NCBI RefSeq assembly: GCF_009905545.1
Contig: NZ_JAAALB010000003.1
Location: 281,341 to 345,340, forward strand
DNA length: 64,000 nucleotides
DNA from: Cellulophaga sp. BC115SP
Lineage (GTDB): Bacteria; Bacteroidota; Bacteroidia; Cytophagales; Spirosomataceae
Direction: 5' to 3'
The translations under genes and the position numbers were made by a program. Shown here piece by piece: positions 25,256 through 34,046 of the stretch. Within the stretch, counting starts at the first letter, position 1. The number at the start of each line of letters is the position of its first letter. The notes under the pieces are model-generated. The model had not been told where the DNA came from, searched no databases, and saw only the letters and a list, made by a program, of their open reading frames with translations.

Positions 25256-25828
25256 TTAAAATAACTTAAATATCAATGGCAATAACAAGTGCGTTGAAGC
25301 AAAACCGCCAACCATAAAGCAACAAGTTGCAATGACTGATGGGACTTGTAAGTTAGAGATACCCATAATGGCATGTCCCGATGTACAACCTCCTGCCCAA
25401 CGTGTGCCAAATCCTACCATAAAGCCACCAATTACAAAGAATATCAATCCTTTTAAACTAAAAATATTTTCAGTTGCAAAAATATCTGAAGGCATCAAGC
25501 CATTAAAGTCTTTAATCCCTAAGGCACTTAAATCTTTAATTGTTTGTGGATTGATCACAATGGTATTTGGATTCGCTAAGAAATTGGTTGCGATAAAACC
25601 ACCAATTAATACGCCAAAAACAAATACCAAATTCCAGATTTCTTTACGCCAATTGTATTTAAAAAATGGTATATCTGCTGGCATACAGGCTGCACAGATA
25701 TGTCGTAATGATGAGGATATACCAAATGATTTATTTCCGATTAATAGTAGGGTAGGGACAGTGAGTCCGATTAAAGGACCTGCTACATACCAAGGCCACG
25801 GTTGTTTAATGAATTCAAGTAGTTCCAT
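25256..25828 (-). CDS. YeeE/YedE family sulfur transport protein
   Basis: This 190-aa protein has four or five hydrophobic segments and two conserved cysteine sites: SLRHICAACMP near residue 45 and GTRWAGGCTSGHAI near residue 145, the latter being the signature of the PF04143 sulfur-transport family. Together with 24671-25168 it would build the pseudo-symmetric channel seen in full-length YeeE. The transcript should start near 26071, where a Crp/Fnr-type site and an exact -7 element lie, giving an unusually long 5' leader of about 240 nt. It is the first gene of the pair. Confidence 0.87.
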   Translation of the reverse strand: MELLEFIKQPWPWYVAGPLIGLTVPTLLLIGNKSFGISSSLRHICAACMPADIPFFKYNWRKEIWNLVFVFGVLIGGFIATNFLANPNTIVINPQTIKDLSALGIKDFNGLMPSDIFATENIFSLKGLIFFVIGGFMVGFGTRWAGGCTSGHAIMGISNLQVPSVIATCCFMVGGFASTHLLLPLIFKLF

Positions 25829-26077
25829 GATTATGTTTAAATTGATTATGAATAATATCTATAGATTAAGTATTTTATTTTCTTATTTCTTAAAAGAGTA
25901 TAGACTTTCTATAACGCTGAGTAATTTATTTGTAAAAAATGCTTGAAAATTAAAAGATGTCTATCAGAAGAAGTAGATAGCATAAGTATCATTTAAACAA
26001 ATAGTTAGCGATATTTAGTTTCAAAAAGAATAAAGATAAGTCGTCACTGAGTAGATGATTATTCTTTTTTGATGATA

Positions 26078-26085
26078 CAAAGTTA
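26078..26085 (-). promoter_or_regulatory. -7 element of the YeeE/YedE operon
   Basis: Minus strand TAACTTTG, an exact TAnnTTTG match, its last base 36.5 bp from the centre of the operator at 26107-26122. Confidence 0.6.
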
Positions 26086-26106
26086 TTTTAATGATAAGGC
26101 ATTAAA

Positions 26107-26122
26107 TGTAACTTTTATCACA
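26107..26122 (-). promoter_or_regulatory. Crp/Fnr-type operator (site 2, YeeE/YedE operon)
   Basis: TGTAACTTTTATCACA on the plus strand matches TGTRA-N6-TYACA at every defined position. Confidence 0.65.
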
Positions 26123-26184
26123 TAGCGCAAATTTTCTGTAAAGAGACTATTACTAATGGATAGAATTACTTTCTTGGGTGAAAT

Positions 26185-26223
26185 AAAAAATGCCGAAAAT
26201 GGTTTGACACCATCCTCGGCATT
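26185..26223 (-). terminator. Terminator downstream of the gene at 26431
   Basis: On the minus strand AATGCCGA-x3-TGGT pairs with ACCA-x3-TCGGCATT and is followed by TTTTTATTTC. It lies about 210 bp after that gene's stop but before the YeeE promoter, isolating the two units. Confidence 0.7.
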
Positions 26224-26368
26224 CAACTACTCGGATGTAAGAAATTTGCTTACAAAAATGTTGATTAGTCTTTTGTTAACATTCAAGTTGATTGTAAAAT
26301 AGCTTTAAAGTGTTGAGACACGAGATGTTAATGCAAAATAAAATTCAGCTATTCGGCTGTCAGCCATG

Positions 26369-26400
26369 GGCATTAGGAAAAAGTTTTTCTGCCTAATGCC
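26369..26400. repeat. GGCATTAGG / CCTAATGCC hairpin of the dispersed GCCTA repeat class
   Basis: The arms are perfect over 9 bp with a 14-nt loop, followed by TACGACTTATTGCCTAAAG. The same TGCCTA words recur at 35470-35525, 13490-13515 and 63924-64000. Confidence 0.6.
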
Positions 26401-26430
26401 TACGACTTATTGCCTAAAGCGTATGAATAC

Positions 26431-26919
26431 TTAAATGGCTACCAATTTTGTTTCTACTTTTTCTTCGTTCATGAACGACAAGTCAAGCTTGATGTTTGGC
26501 AATAATTCCTCTTCCAATTGATTTGCCCATTCATTGAGATACAGCATGACATCGTCACGGTAATTGTGGCGCATTTTGTCACGGCGCTCTAGAGGAATTC
26601 TAGCTAAAACTTTTTTATCACTCAAACGTTCTAGATTCTGTAAGTCGGATGTTGTCAAACCATGGTTGAGCATATCTGCGATGAGAAGATCCATTGGAAG
26701 CCCGCTGGTAGGACAAAATTCCTCTACCTGTTCGCGCCAATCGCCACGGCCTTGCATCGCAAACTCATGAATTTGCGCTTTGCTAAGTTGGGTTAATTCT
26801 TGCGCCAAGTTGCCACAGTTACAACTTCCCATGTGCCCCCATTGGTATGGATTTCCGCTAGATAGCTTTTGTGCCGTACGACGCAAGGCTTGGATGAGTT
26901 CTGGATTTGCATGTGCCAT
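26431..26919 (-). CDS. Conserved-looking hypothetical protein with GSCNCGN motif
   Basis: I start at the ATG at 26919 (162 aa, MAHANPELIQALRRTAQKL); the frame continues 9 codons upstream without coding character. The protein is mostly helical and soluble, with a glycine/cysteine motif near residue 33 (WGHMGSCNCGNLAQEL) and another cysteine in EEFCPTSGLP, which together could bind a metal. The C-terminal part has basic-acidic heptads (LERRDKMRHNYRDDVMLYLNEW). I do not recognise a named family. It lies between the sulfur-transport operon and the GMC oxidoreductase unit but has its own terminator, so context gives no firm function. Confidence 0.65.
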   Translation of the reverse strand: MAHANPELIQALRRTAQKLSSGNPYQWGHMGSCNCGNLAQELTQLSKAQIHEFAMQGRGDWREQVEEFCPTSGLPMDLLIADMLNHGLTTSDLQNLERLSDKKVLARIPLERRDKMRHNYRDDVMLYLNEWANQLEEELLPNIKLDLSFMNEEKVETKLVAI

Positions 26920-27267
26920 AAAATACAATAGGATATAATGAAACAATCTTTTGAATGAAGGCTAAACTCGCTGTTTGTATATTTTGTTTAAGTAAATTTT
27001 TTATTAAAAATATTATATTTTATGCTTCCGATAACCTACTTGAGAAGGATAAGCATTTATGAAAATATGTGTATATTGGGAGTTATTGCCTGTAAAAATT
27101 TTGCCTAATATTTTTTTGCAAAGATTTTGGATAAAAAAGTATTAGTCGTTTCGTTAAAGCTTACTCGGTCTGAGTATTCAATACCATTTTTCAAGCTATA
27201 ATAAAGATAAGAAATATCCTCAAAGACTAAAAATAATCCCATTTTCTTACTACTAAAAGACAAACTT
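26920..27267. other. 348-bp divergent intergenic region
   Basis: This AT-rich DNA separates the minus-strand gene at 26431 from the plus-strand gene at 27268, so it must hold promoters for both. I see no exact -7/-33 pair, no Crp-like site and no repeat beyond two short TTGCCT words. Confidence 0.4.
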
Positions 27268-27777
27268 ATGGAAAGACGTAATGCCTTAAAAAGTATGGCG
27301 ATGCTCATCGGAGGAGCGATAGCCTTACCCGAGTGGGCAAATGGTTGGTCGACCAACTCTCTGACAACACAAAATTGGTTGCGTCCTAATTTAGCAAGTG
27401 TATTAAGCGAAGCAGTTGAAACCATTATCCCAAAAACTAATACGCCAGGGGCAAAAGACCTTGGTTTGGATACTTTTGTACAAAAAATGATCGTCGATTG
27501 CTACTCTAAGGAAGTGCAATCAGCTTTTGCCAAAGGTATTGGTCAAATAGATGCTGTAGCGCAACAACAATATAGTAAACCATTCACGCAGCTCGATACT
27601 CCACAGCGAATAGAGTTATTGAAAGGCTTTGAAAAAGGTGCCGAAACCAAAGATTTTTATGGTTTGCTTAAAGGTTTAACGGTTCGTGGTTATCTCAATT
27701 CTGAGTATGTGATGACCAACATCACACATTATGAAATGGTACCAGGTAGATACCATGGATGTGTAAAAGTAAAATAA
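27268..27777 (+). CDS. Gluconate 2-dehydrogenase subunit 3 family protein (Tat-exported)
   Basis: The protein is 169 aa. The N-terminus MERRNALKSMAMLIGGAIALPEWANG has twin arginines before a hydrophobic stretch, a Tat signal. The mature domain (VLSEAVETIIPKTNTPGAKDLGLDTFVQKMIVDCY) matches the small subunit that accompanies membrane-associated GMC dehydrogenases. It acts as a chaperone or export partner that carries the large FAD subunit through the Tat system. The large subunit is encoded next (27906-29618) after 128 bp that contain GGCTTTCGGC-type repeat words. Confidence 0.85.
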   Translation: MERRNALKSMAMLIGGAIALPEWANGWSTNSLTTQNWLRPNLASVLSEAVETIIPKTNTPGAKDLGLDTFVQKMIVDCYSKEVQSAFAKGIGQIDAVAQQQYSKPFTQLDTPQRIELLKGFEKGAETKDFYGLLKGLTVRGYLNSEYVMTNITHYEMVPGRYHGCVKVK

Positions 27778-27905
27778 GTAATAAGGCTTTCGGCAATGAG
27801 CTGTGGGCGTTCGGCAAAAATGCCTCTATGATTTAAACAGAAGCGCTTTTTAGACATAAATCTGTAAGCCGAATCCCGACAGCTCTTCAAATAATCATTG
27901 ATTCC

Positions 27906-29618
27906 ATGAGTAATTTTAATATAGATAGTACAAAAAATAGAACCTACGATGCCATTGTAATTGGCTCAGGTATTAGCGGTGGCTGGGCAGCCAAAGAATT
28001 AACAGGAAAAGGCTTACGTACGTTGGTGCTCGAACGTGGGCGAGATGTACGTCATGTAGTAGATTATCCGACCACGATGTTACAGCCTTGGGAATTTGAA
28101 CACAGAGGGCAATTGCCTTATGAAATCAAACAAGAAAATCCAATTGTAAGTAAATGTTATGCTTTTTACGAAGGCACAACGCAGTTTTTTGCCAAAGATA
28201 AAGAACATCCTTATGTACAAGAAAAGCCTTTTGATTGGATTAGAGGTTATCAAGTAGGTGGAAAATCGTTACTATGGGCACGCCAAACGCAACGTTGGAG
28301 TAATTTCGACTTTGAAGGGCCAGCACGTGATGGCTTTGCGGTAGATTGGCCTATTCGTTATAACGACTTGGCGCCTTGGTATAGTTATGTCGAAAAATTT
28401 GCAGGTATTACAGGCAATAAAGACGGTTTGGATACACTTCCAGATGGTGAGTTTTTACCACCTCACGATTTGAACTGTGTCGAGAAGTATTTCAAGGAAC
28501 AAGTTTCCAAAAATTACAAAGACCGCCATATCATTATTGGTCGTGCGGCGCATATTACCAAAGCACAACCAATTCACTTGCAACAAGGTCGTGCGCAGTG
28601 TCAGCATCGTACTATTTGTGAGAGAGGTTGTCCATTTGGGGGATATTTTAGTAGTAACGCCTCAACAATACCTTGGGCAATGAAAACGGGTAAAATGACA
28701 CTTCGCCCTGATTCGGTGGTTCACTCGATTATTTATGACGAGAAAAAAGGTAAAGCAACGGGCGTAAGAGTAATTGATGCGAACACCAAAGAAATGATTG
28801 AGTTTTATGCTAAAATCATTTTTGTGAATGCCGCAGCGCTGAACACCAATTTGATTTTGTTGAACTCTACCTCAAATCGTTTCCAAAATGGTTTGGGTAA
28901 CGACAGTGGCGTTTTGGGTAAATATGTGGCTTTCCACAATTACCGTGCGCGTGTGTCAGGCGAGTATGATGGATTATTGGATTCAACAACCGATGGTCGT
29001 CGTCCGAACAGTGGTTATATCCCTCGTTTCCGTAATGTGTATAAACAAGAAACGGACTTCTTGCGTGGATATGCCGCAGGTTTTGATGGCCGCCGTATAG
29101 AGTATAACAGCAGCGAAGGTATCGGAGAAGATTTGAAAGCAAATCTTGGAAAGGTAACACGTGGGGCGTGGAGCGTAGGTTCGCACATGATGGGCGAGAC
29201 TATCCCGAAAGAATCCAATTATGTTGCACTCGACAAAGCATTGAAAGACCCTTATGGTATTCCGCAATTGCGTATTGCTGTAGGTTATGATGATAATGAC
29301 GAAAAGATGGTCAAAGATTACTTGCAACAAATGACAGATATGTTTGAAAAAGCAGGTTTTAAAAATATCAAGACCTATGATTCAAAACAAGCTGCTGGTT
29401 TGGATATTCACGAAATGGGTGGTGTGCGTATGGGTAAAGACCCTAAAACCTCGATGCTCAATAAGTGGAATCAAATGCACGCTTGTAAAAACGTATTTGT
29501 CACCGATGGTGCATCGATGACATCAACCTCAACGCAAAACCCATCATTGACTTACATGGCGATGACAGCTCGTGCAGCCGACTACGCCGTAAAACAAATG
29601 AGAATGGGTAATTTATAA
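27906..29618 (+). CDS. GMC family oxidoreductase (FAD dehydrogenase large subunit)
   Basis: The protein is 570 aa without its own signal peptide, so it is expected to travel with the Tat-targeted subunit 3. The FAD Rossmann motif is IVIGSGISGGWAAKEL. The GMC core shows GGKSLLWARQTQRW, the cysteine-containing RTICERGCPFGGYF insert typical of gluconate-2-dehydrogenase-like enzymes, and the C-terminal catalytic block with HEMGGVRMG and FVTDGASMTSTSTQNPSLT. It oxidises a sugar, sugar acid or polyol at the periplasmic face and hands electrons to a carrier. No cytochrome subunit is encoded directly beside it. Substrate cannot be told from sequence. Confidence 0.88.
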   Translation: MSNFNIDSTKNRTYDAIVIGSGISGGWAAKELTGKGLRTLVLERGRDVRHVVDYPTTMLQPWEFEHRGQLPYEIKQENPIVSKCYAFYEGTTQFFAKDKEHPYVQEKPFDWIRGYQVGGKSLLWARQTQRWSNFDFEGPARDGFAVDWPIRYNDLAPWYSYVEKFAGITGNKDGLDTLPDGEFLPPHDLNCVEKYFKEQVSKNYKDRHIIIGRAAHITKAQPIHLQQGRAQCQHRTICERGCPFGGYFSSNASTIPWAMKTGKMTLRPDSVVHSIIYDEKKGKATGVRVIDANTKEMIEFYAKIIFVNAAALNTNLILLNSTSNRFQNGLGNDSGVLGKYVAFHNYRARVSGEYDGLLDSTTDGRRPNSGYIPRFRNVYKQETDFLRGYAAGFDGRRIEYNSSEGIGEDLKANLGKVTRGAWSVGSHMMGETIPKESNYVALDKALKDPYGIPQLRIAVGYDDNDEKMVKDYLQQMTDMFEKAGFKNIKTYDSKQAAGLDIHEMGGVRMGKDPKTSMLNKWNQMHACKNVFVTDGASMTSTSTQNPSLTYMAMTARAADYAVKQMRMGNL

Positions 29619-29639
29619 GCTTATCCAAAAACACTTTTT

Positions 29640-29670
29640 AGCCCAATACACTGGTTGTATTGGGCTTTTT
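29640..29670 (+). terminator. Terminator of the GMC oxidoreductase unit
   Basis: AGCCCAATACA pairs with TGTATTGGGCT (11 bp, loop CTGGT), followed by TTTTTG. It begins 22 bp after the stop. Confidence 0.85.
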
Positions 29671-29840
29671 GTTTTACTGCAAAAGAATAATATTTGTAAA
29701 AAAAGTCACTAGACAGTTGTAAAATCTACTCAATTCGCTCAACTCCTGACTTTACCCGCCAAATAGCATACAAAAACCAACTACTTAAAACTGTTTTTTT
29801 CTTAATTTCGTCAAAAACATTTTTCACCAACAAATCGACC

Positions 29841-32180
29841 ATGAAAAAAATACTGTTGATTTTTTCTGGCTTGGTTGCTTTCTCTAATTTAGGGGCTTTG
29901 GCACAACAAACTGCCAACCCTTATAACGGCAACAAGCGTTTTGAACAACTAGGCACTGACTTGCCTACGCCAAACTCGTATCGTACTGCATCGGGTGCGC
30001 CTGGCAAGGACTATTTCCAACAACGTGCTGATTATGACATCAAAGTAGAACTAGACGATATTCAACGTAAAATCACTGGTTCTGAAACTATCACGTATTT
30101 CAATAACTCTCCTGATGAGCTTCGTTACCTTTGGTTACAATTAGACCAAAACCTATTTAAGGAGGATGCCATCGGTAATACTACCAAAACAGGTGGTTTA
30201 GGTCCGCAAGCTAGTACAGCTCAATTCAAAAATTTGACTGATCCTAAAAAGTACGGTTATAACATTACATCGGTTCGTGATGCTAAAGGTGGTAATTTAC
30301 CTTACACGATCAACAACACGATGATGCGTATTGATTTGCCTACGCCATTGAAGTCTGGTGCTAGTGTTTCTTTCTCGATTGACTGGAATTACTTGATTAC
30401 TGAGTACTATGGTCGTTCGGGTTATGAATATTATGCGAAAGATGGCAATTGTAATTACTTCATCGCACACTGGTTCCCTCGTATGGCTGTGTACAATGAC
30501 GTATATGGTTGGCAACACAAGCAATTCTTGGGTCAAGGTGAGTTTACTTTGAACTTTGGTAACTACAAAGTAGCTATCACAGCGCCAAACGATCACGTAA
30601 TTGGTGCTTCAGGTGAATTGCAAAACCCCACTCAAGTATTGTCAACCGAACAGTTGAAGCGTATGGAGAAAGCAAAAACTGCTACTCGTCCAGTATTAAT
30701 CGTTTCACAAGAGGAAGCAGAAGCTGCTGAAAAAGGTAAACCAACAGGAAAGAAAACTTGGGTTTATAAAGCTGATAACGTGCGTGACTTTGCTTTCGCT
30801 AGTTCACGTAAATTTATCTGGGATGCTATGCAAGTGGATGTAGAAGGCAAAAAAGTGTGGGCTATGTCTTTGTACTCTAAAGAAGGTAATCCACTTTGGG
30901 GACAATATTCAACAATGGTTGTAGCACATACCTTGCGTTCGTACTCGAAACACTCAGTGGCTTATCCTTATCCTGTAGCGTATTCTTGTCACGCTACTTC
31001 GGGTGGTGGTATGGAATATCCAATGATTTCATTCAATGGTGGTCGTCCTGAGCCAGATGGTACTTATTCTGAAGCTACAAAGGCTGGTATGATTGGTGTA
31101 ATTATTCACGAAGTAGGTCACAACTTCTTCCCAATGATTATCAACTCAGATGAGCGTCAATGGTCTTGGATGGACGAAGGTTTGAATACTTTCTGTCAAT
31201 ATTTGGCAGAACAAGAGTGGGATAGAGATTTTCCTTCTCGTCGTGGTGAGCCTCAGTATATTGTACCTTACATGAAAACTGACCCTACGCAACAAGTGCC
31301 TATCATGAGTGGTTCAGACAATATCATGGCATTTGGTCCGAACGCTTATGCAAAACCAGCAACAGCTTTGAATATCTTGCGTGAAACTGTAATGGGTCGT
31401 GAATTGTTCGATGCAGCATTTAAGGAATACGCACGTCGTTGGGCTTTCAAACAACCATATCCTGCTGATTTCTTCCGTACGATGGAAGATGCTTCTGGGG
31501 TGGATTTGGATTGGTTCTGGCGTGGTTGGTTCTACGGTGTTGAGCCTGTAGACCAGTCTATCGAAACTGTTGAATGGTTTGGTATCGATAACCAATCTCC
31601 TGAGCAAAAAAATGCAAAAGCAAAAACAGAAGCTGAAGCAAAACGCCAAACGATGAGCAATATCCGTAACAAAAAAGATATTACTCAAACAGTGGTAGAA
31701 GCTAACCCAGATATGCGCGATTTCTACAATAGCTATGATCGTTATGCAACTTCTGAAGCAGATAAAAAACGTTTTGAGCAAGCAACAGCAGGTCTTTCTG
31801 ACGAAGAGAAACAATTGATGAATGGCAACAAAAACTTCTATGTAGTTAACTTGAAAAACAAAGGAGGTTTGCCAATGCCAGTGATTATCAAAATGGTATT
31901 CGAAGATGGTACAGACGAAGTGGTTCGTATTCCTGCGGAAGTATGGCGTTTGAATGACAAAGACGTGAAAAAAGTAATCCCTACTGATAAAAAAGTAGCA
32001 AAATGGGTACTTGACCCATTCTATGAGATTGCCGATATCAACACAGAAGACAACGCATTCCCTCGTGAACCAGAGCAACCAACTCGTTTCCAAGTGTTCA
32101 AAGGACAACGTCCTTCTATGCCAAACCCAATGCAACAACAAAAACAAGCAGCAGGAGCGGTACAAGGTGCTAAGAAATAA
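29841..32180 (+). CDS. M1 family metallopeptidase, secreted
   Basis: The protein is 779 aa with a signal peptide (MKKILLIFSGLVAFSNLGALAQ). The N-terminal domain is beta-rich, as in aminopeptidase N. The zinc site is HEVGHNFFP followed 18 residues on by the third ligand in WMDEGLNTF. The substrate-binding GGGMEYPMI (the GxMEN-like exopeptidase loop) lies upstream of it. The C-terminal part contains a lysine/alanine-rich helix (QKNAKAKTEAEAK) and ends in a glutamine-rich tail. It removes N-terminal residues from peptides in the periplasm or at the surface. It is monocistronic. Confidence 0.9.
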   Translation: MKKILLIFSGLVAFSNLGALAQQTANPYNGNKRFEQLGTDLPTPNSYRTASGAPGKDYFQQRADYDIKVELDDIQRKITGSETITYFNNSPDELRYLWLQLDQNLFKEDAIGNTTKTGGLGPQASTAQFKNLTDPKKYGYNITSVRDAKGGNLPYTINNTMMRIDLPTPLKSGASVSFSIDWNYLITEYYGRSGYEYYAKDGNCNYFIAHWFPRMAVYNDVYGWQHKQFLGQGEFTLNFGNYKVAITAPNDHVIGASGELQNPTQVLSTEQLKRMEKAKTATRPVLIVSQEEAEAAEKGKPTGKKTWVYKADNVRDFAFASSRKFIWDAMQVDVEGKKVWAMSLYSKEGNPLWGQYSTMVVAHTLRSYSKHSVAYPYPVAYSCHATSGGGMEYPMISFNGGRPEPDGTYSEATKAGMIGVIIHEVGHNFFPMIINSDERQWSWMDEGLNTFCQYLAEQEWDRDFPSRRGEPQYIVPYMKTDPTQQVPIMSGSDNIMAFGPNAYAKPATALNILRETVMGRELFDAAFKEYARRWAFKQPYPADFFRTMEDASGVDLDWFWRGWFYGVEPVDQSIETVEWFGIDNQSPEQKNAKAKTEAEAKRQTMSNIRNKKDITQTVVEANPDMRDFYNSYDRYATSEADKKRFEQATAGLSDEEKQLMNGNKNFYVVNLKNKGGLPMPVIIKMVFEDGTDEVVRIPAEVWRLNDKDVKKVIPTDKKVAKWVLDPFYEIADINTEDNAFPREPEQPTRFQVFKGQRPSMPNPMQQQKQAAGAVQGAKK

Positions 32181-32235
32181 TAATTCTTTCTAGCGTAAAA
32201 GGAAGTTATCCCGAATTTTAGGATTGGGCTTATTC

Positions 32236-32402
32236 TTCAAATTTTCATCAAAAAAGCGGTCGGAAAATATTTTCCGACCGCTTTTTTGATGAAATTATAC
32301 TAGATTTTATTCAGCTCAAGACGCAATCATTACGTCTCTACTACTAGAATACAAATTTTAACATAATCACTCATCCGCTCAATCACTAAATCACTCAATT
32401 AG
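32236..32402. repeat. Partial copy of the 38215-38456 palindromic element
   Basis: CAAATTTTCATCAAAAAAGC, the GCGGTCGG stem, AAGACGCAATCATTACGTCT, GAATACAAATTTT and ACATAATCACTC all occur in the same order and spacing as in 38296-38430. The left terminal inverted repeat found at 38215 is missing here, so this copy is truncated or diverged on that side. Confidence 0.75.
32243..32294. terminator. Perfect 52-nt palindrome acting as bidirectional terminator (after M1 peptidase)
   Basis: TTTCATCAAAAAAGCGGTCG and its complement form a 25-bp stem with essentially no loop. Each strand has a run of six T on its 3' side. It lies 62 bp after the M1 peptidase stop. Confidence 0.8.
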
Positions 32403-32629
32403 GGATGACTCATGTTTATTAGCTAAAACTCAGAAATGGCTTTTCTAGGGAATTTTGAAACATTCTTCACTAAAGTTCTGACAATTTTGTTATCTTCGAA
32501 ACTTAAACTTCAAGAATTGTCTCTTGAAATAAATAGATCATAATCTTTATTTTACCCTTTTAAATATCTTAGTAAGGTGTTGATAACCTGTTTGTTATTG
32601 TCTTTGCCAAAGATGGGGCGTTTATCTGT

Positions 32630-33703
32630 ATGTCTTCAAAACCTCAACACAACTATCTGCCACAGTTAGATGGTATTCGTACTATCGCCATTGGTTTAGT
32701 GTTAATATTTCATTGGTTGCCAACTACCCATTGGATTAATACCCTTCCGAATGGAACGATTGGGGTAACGCTCTTTTTTGTTTTGAGTGGGTTTTTAATT
32801 ACGGATATTCTTATCAAAAATAAAACGGAGTCTTTGGGCGGCGCTGTGCAGGTCTATAAAAATTTCATGATAAGAAGAGCACTTCGTATTTTTCCGATTT
32901 ACTATCTGACTTTAGCCGTTGGTTTTGCATTACCCAAACTGCATATTCCTTTTACGACTGATTTGTATCAGCATCCTTGGTATTATATCCTTTATACATA
33001 CAATCATTTGCTGGAAAAAACAGGGTTCTGGGCAGACGCATTTTCGCCTTATTGGTCGTTGGCTGTGGAAGAACAGTTTTATTTGGTTTGGGCATTTGTA
33101 GTGCTCTTAATACCTAAAAAACATACGATTACCCTGCTTTGGGCTACGGTAATTTTAGGCATAATTTTTAGGTTTTACTTTATCTATATCCAACAAGGAC
33201 AAGGTTTGATTACTGTTACTTGCATCGATTGTTTTGCTTGGGGAGGTTTACTTTCTTGGTATCGAATCAATCACGTGCAGGATCAATTACACCGCCTATT
33301 GCGATATACGGTATTGCCTTCACTAGCCATACTTTTGTACGTGTCTTTTGTGAAAGATAACACTGCTACTTTAGTGAAAATCTTATTCTTGCGTACCGCA
33401 ATTTCTTGTATTAGTGCATATATTTTATCGCTGATTTGCAGCCCAAAACCACATTGGCTCAATACAGTGTTGTCGAGTGCGCCAATGGTTTTTGTTGGTA
33501 AAATCAGTTATGGTGTGTATGTGTATCACATGACAGTGCCTTTACTGTTTTGGTTTGTATGGCAAAAATTTCATTTGCCAGCCATTGGTAATCACTTTAC
33601 TAGCTTAATTGTTTTATTAGTAGCTAGTTATCTTTCTTGGATTCTTTTCGAAAAACCGACTAATAACCTGAAAAAGTATTTTCCATATCAGGAAAAAAAA
33701 TAA
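32630..33703 (+). CDS. Acyltransferase 3 (OafA/YrhL-type) integral membrane protein
   Basis: This 357-aa protein has about ten hydrophobic segments. The family signature is at the N-terminus (YLPQLDGIRTIAIGLVLIFHW, with the conserved His of the H-x-W/F type), followed by FFVLSGFLITDIL and the RRALRIFPIYYLTL arginine motif. SPYWSLAVEEQFYLVW is the conserved second catalytic-region block. These proteins transfer acetyl or other acyl groups from the cytoplasm to surface glycans. No glycan operon is nearby and the gene has its own terminator, so the acceptor is unknown. Confidence 0.9.
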   Translation: MSSKPQHNYLPQLDGIRTIAIGLVLIFHWLPTTHWINTLPNGTIGVTLFFVLSGFLITDILIKNKTESLGGAVQVYKNFMIRRALRIFPIYYLTLAVGFALPKLHIPFTTDLYQHPWYYILYTYNHLLEKTGFWADAFSPYWSLAVEEQFYLVWAFVVLLIPKKHTITLLWATVILGIIFRFYFIYIQQGQGLITVTCIDCFAWGGLLSWYRINHVQDQLHRLLRYTVLPSLAILLYVSFVKDNTATLVKILFLRTAISCISAYILSLICSPKPHWLNTVLSSAPMVFVGKISYGVYVYHMTVPLLFWFVWQKFHLPAIGNHFTSLIVLLVASYLSWILFEKPTNNLKKYFPYQEKK

Positions 33704-33720
33704 GAAACACAATCATCAAA

Positions 33721-33768
33721 ATCAAAGCTGGAAAACCTGTTTAAACCATGTTTTCCAGCTTTGATGAT
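33721..33768 (+). terminator. Terminator of the acyltransferase gene
   Basis: ATCAAAGCTGGAAAAC pairs with GTTTTCCAGCTTTGAT (16 bp), loop of 13 nt, followed by GATTTT; 17 bp after the stop. Confidence 0.8.
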
Positions 33769-33947
33769 TTTAGAGCATTCCTTTGTATCAGTAATAGGAA
33801 AGATAAAATTGTAATATATCTGATTGTGATAACGGATATACGATTAACTAATAACATCATCTCATAATCACTCTGCTCTGATAAATTGTCCAAGATTAAC
33901 TTCGGATATTAATATTTATCATTTTTTTCAAAAAAACTTTTGATATA

Positions 33948-33963
33948 AGTAACATATATCACA
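33948..33963 (+). promoter_or_regulatory. Crp/Fnr-type operator (site 3, first CstB-like gene)
   Basis: AGTAACATATATCACA: one mismatch (first base) to TGTRA-N6-TYACA. Centre 33955.5. The core GTAACATATATCAC is identical to the core of the site before the rhodanese gene at 38595. Confidence 0.65.
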
Positions 33964-33984
33964 GAATTCTGTGTTATAAGCTTA

Positions 33985-33992
33985 TAATTTTG
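33985..33992 (+). promoter_or_regulatory. -7 element of the first CstB-like gene
   Basis: TAATTTTG, an exact TAnnTTTG match, last base 36.5 bp from the operator centre. No TTTG is found at -33, as expected if an activator replaces it. Confidence 0.6.
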
Positions 33993-34046
33993 AAGCATAA
34001 ATCGATTAAATAGACTTTTAAAAATATTCATAACTATCTTAAAGCC

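Larger units (their letters stand above)
25829..26430. other. 602-bp gap: YeeE leader and promoter, terminator and repeat hairpin
   Basis: From right to left it holds a GGCATTAGG hairpin (26369-26400), a terminator for the gene at 26431 (26185-26223), the operator (26107-26122) and -7 element (26078-26085) of the YeeE operon, and about 240 nt of AT-rich leader without a convincing open frame or riboswitch. Confidence 0.6.
32181..32629. other. 449-bp gap: terminator-bearing repeat and acyltransferase promoter region
   Basis: It contains the 52-nt palindrome at 32243-32294 inside a partial copy of the repeat also found at 38277-38456. The right part, before the acyltransferase ATG, is AT-rich; a TGTCTTTG at 32599-32606 resembles a -7 element with one mismatch. 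Confidence 0.6.
33704..34046. other. 343-bp gap with terminator and the activator-dependent promoter of the first CstB-like gene
   Basis: It holds the acyltransferase terminator (33721-33768), an AT-rich spacer, the operator at 33948-33963 and the -7 element at 33985-33992. Confidence 0.65.

Noticed and set aside
25332..25946. Plus-strand open frame of about 200 codons
   Set aside because: It is antisense to the YeeE/YedE gene, which has clear membrane segments and family motifs; the antisense product resembles nothing.
31314..32165. Minus-strand open frame of about 280 codons
   Set aside because: It is antisense to the M1 peptidase and very rich in Phe/Cys/His, the signature of a frame shadowing lysine- and glutamate-rich coding sequence.
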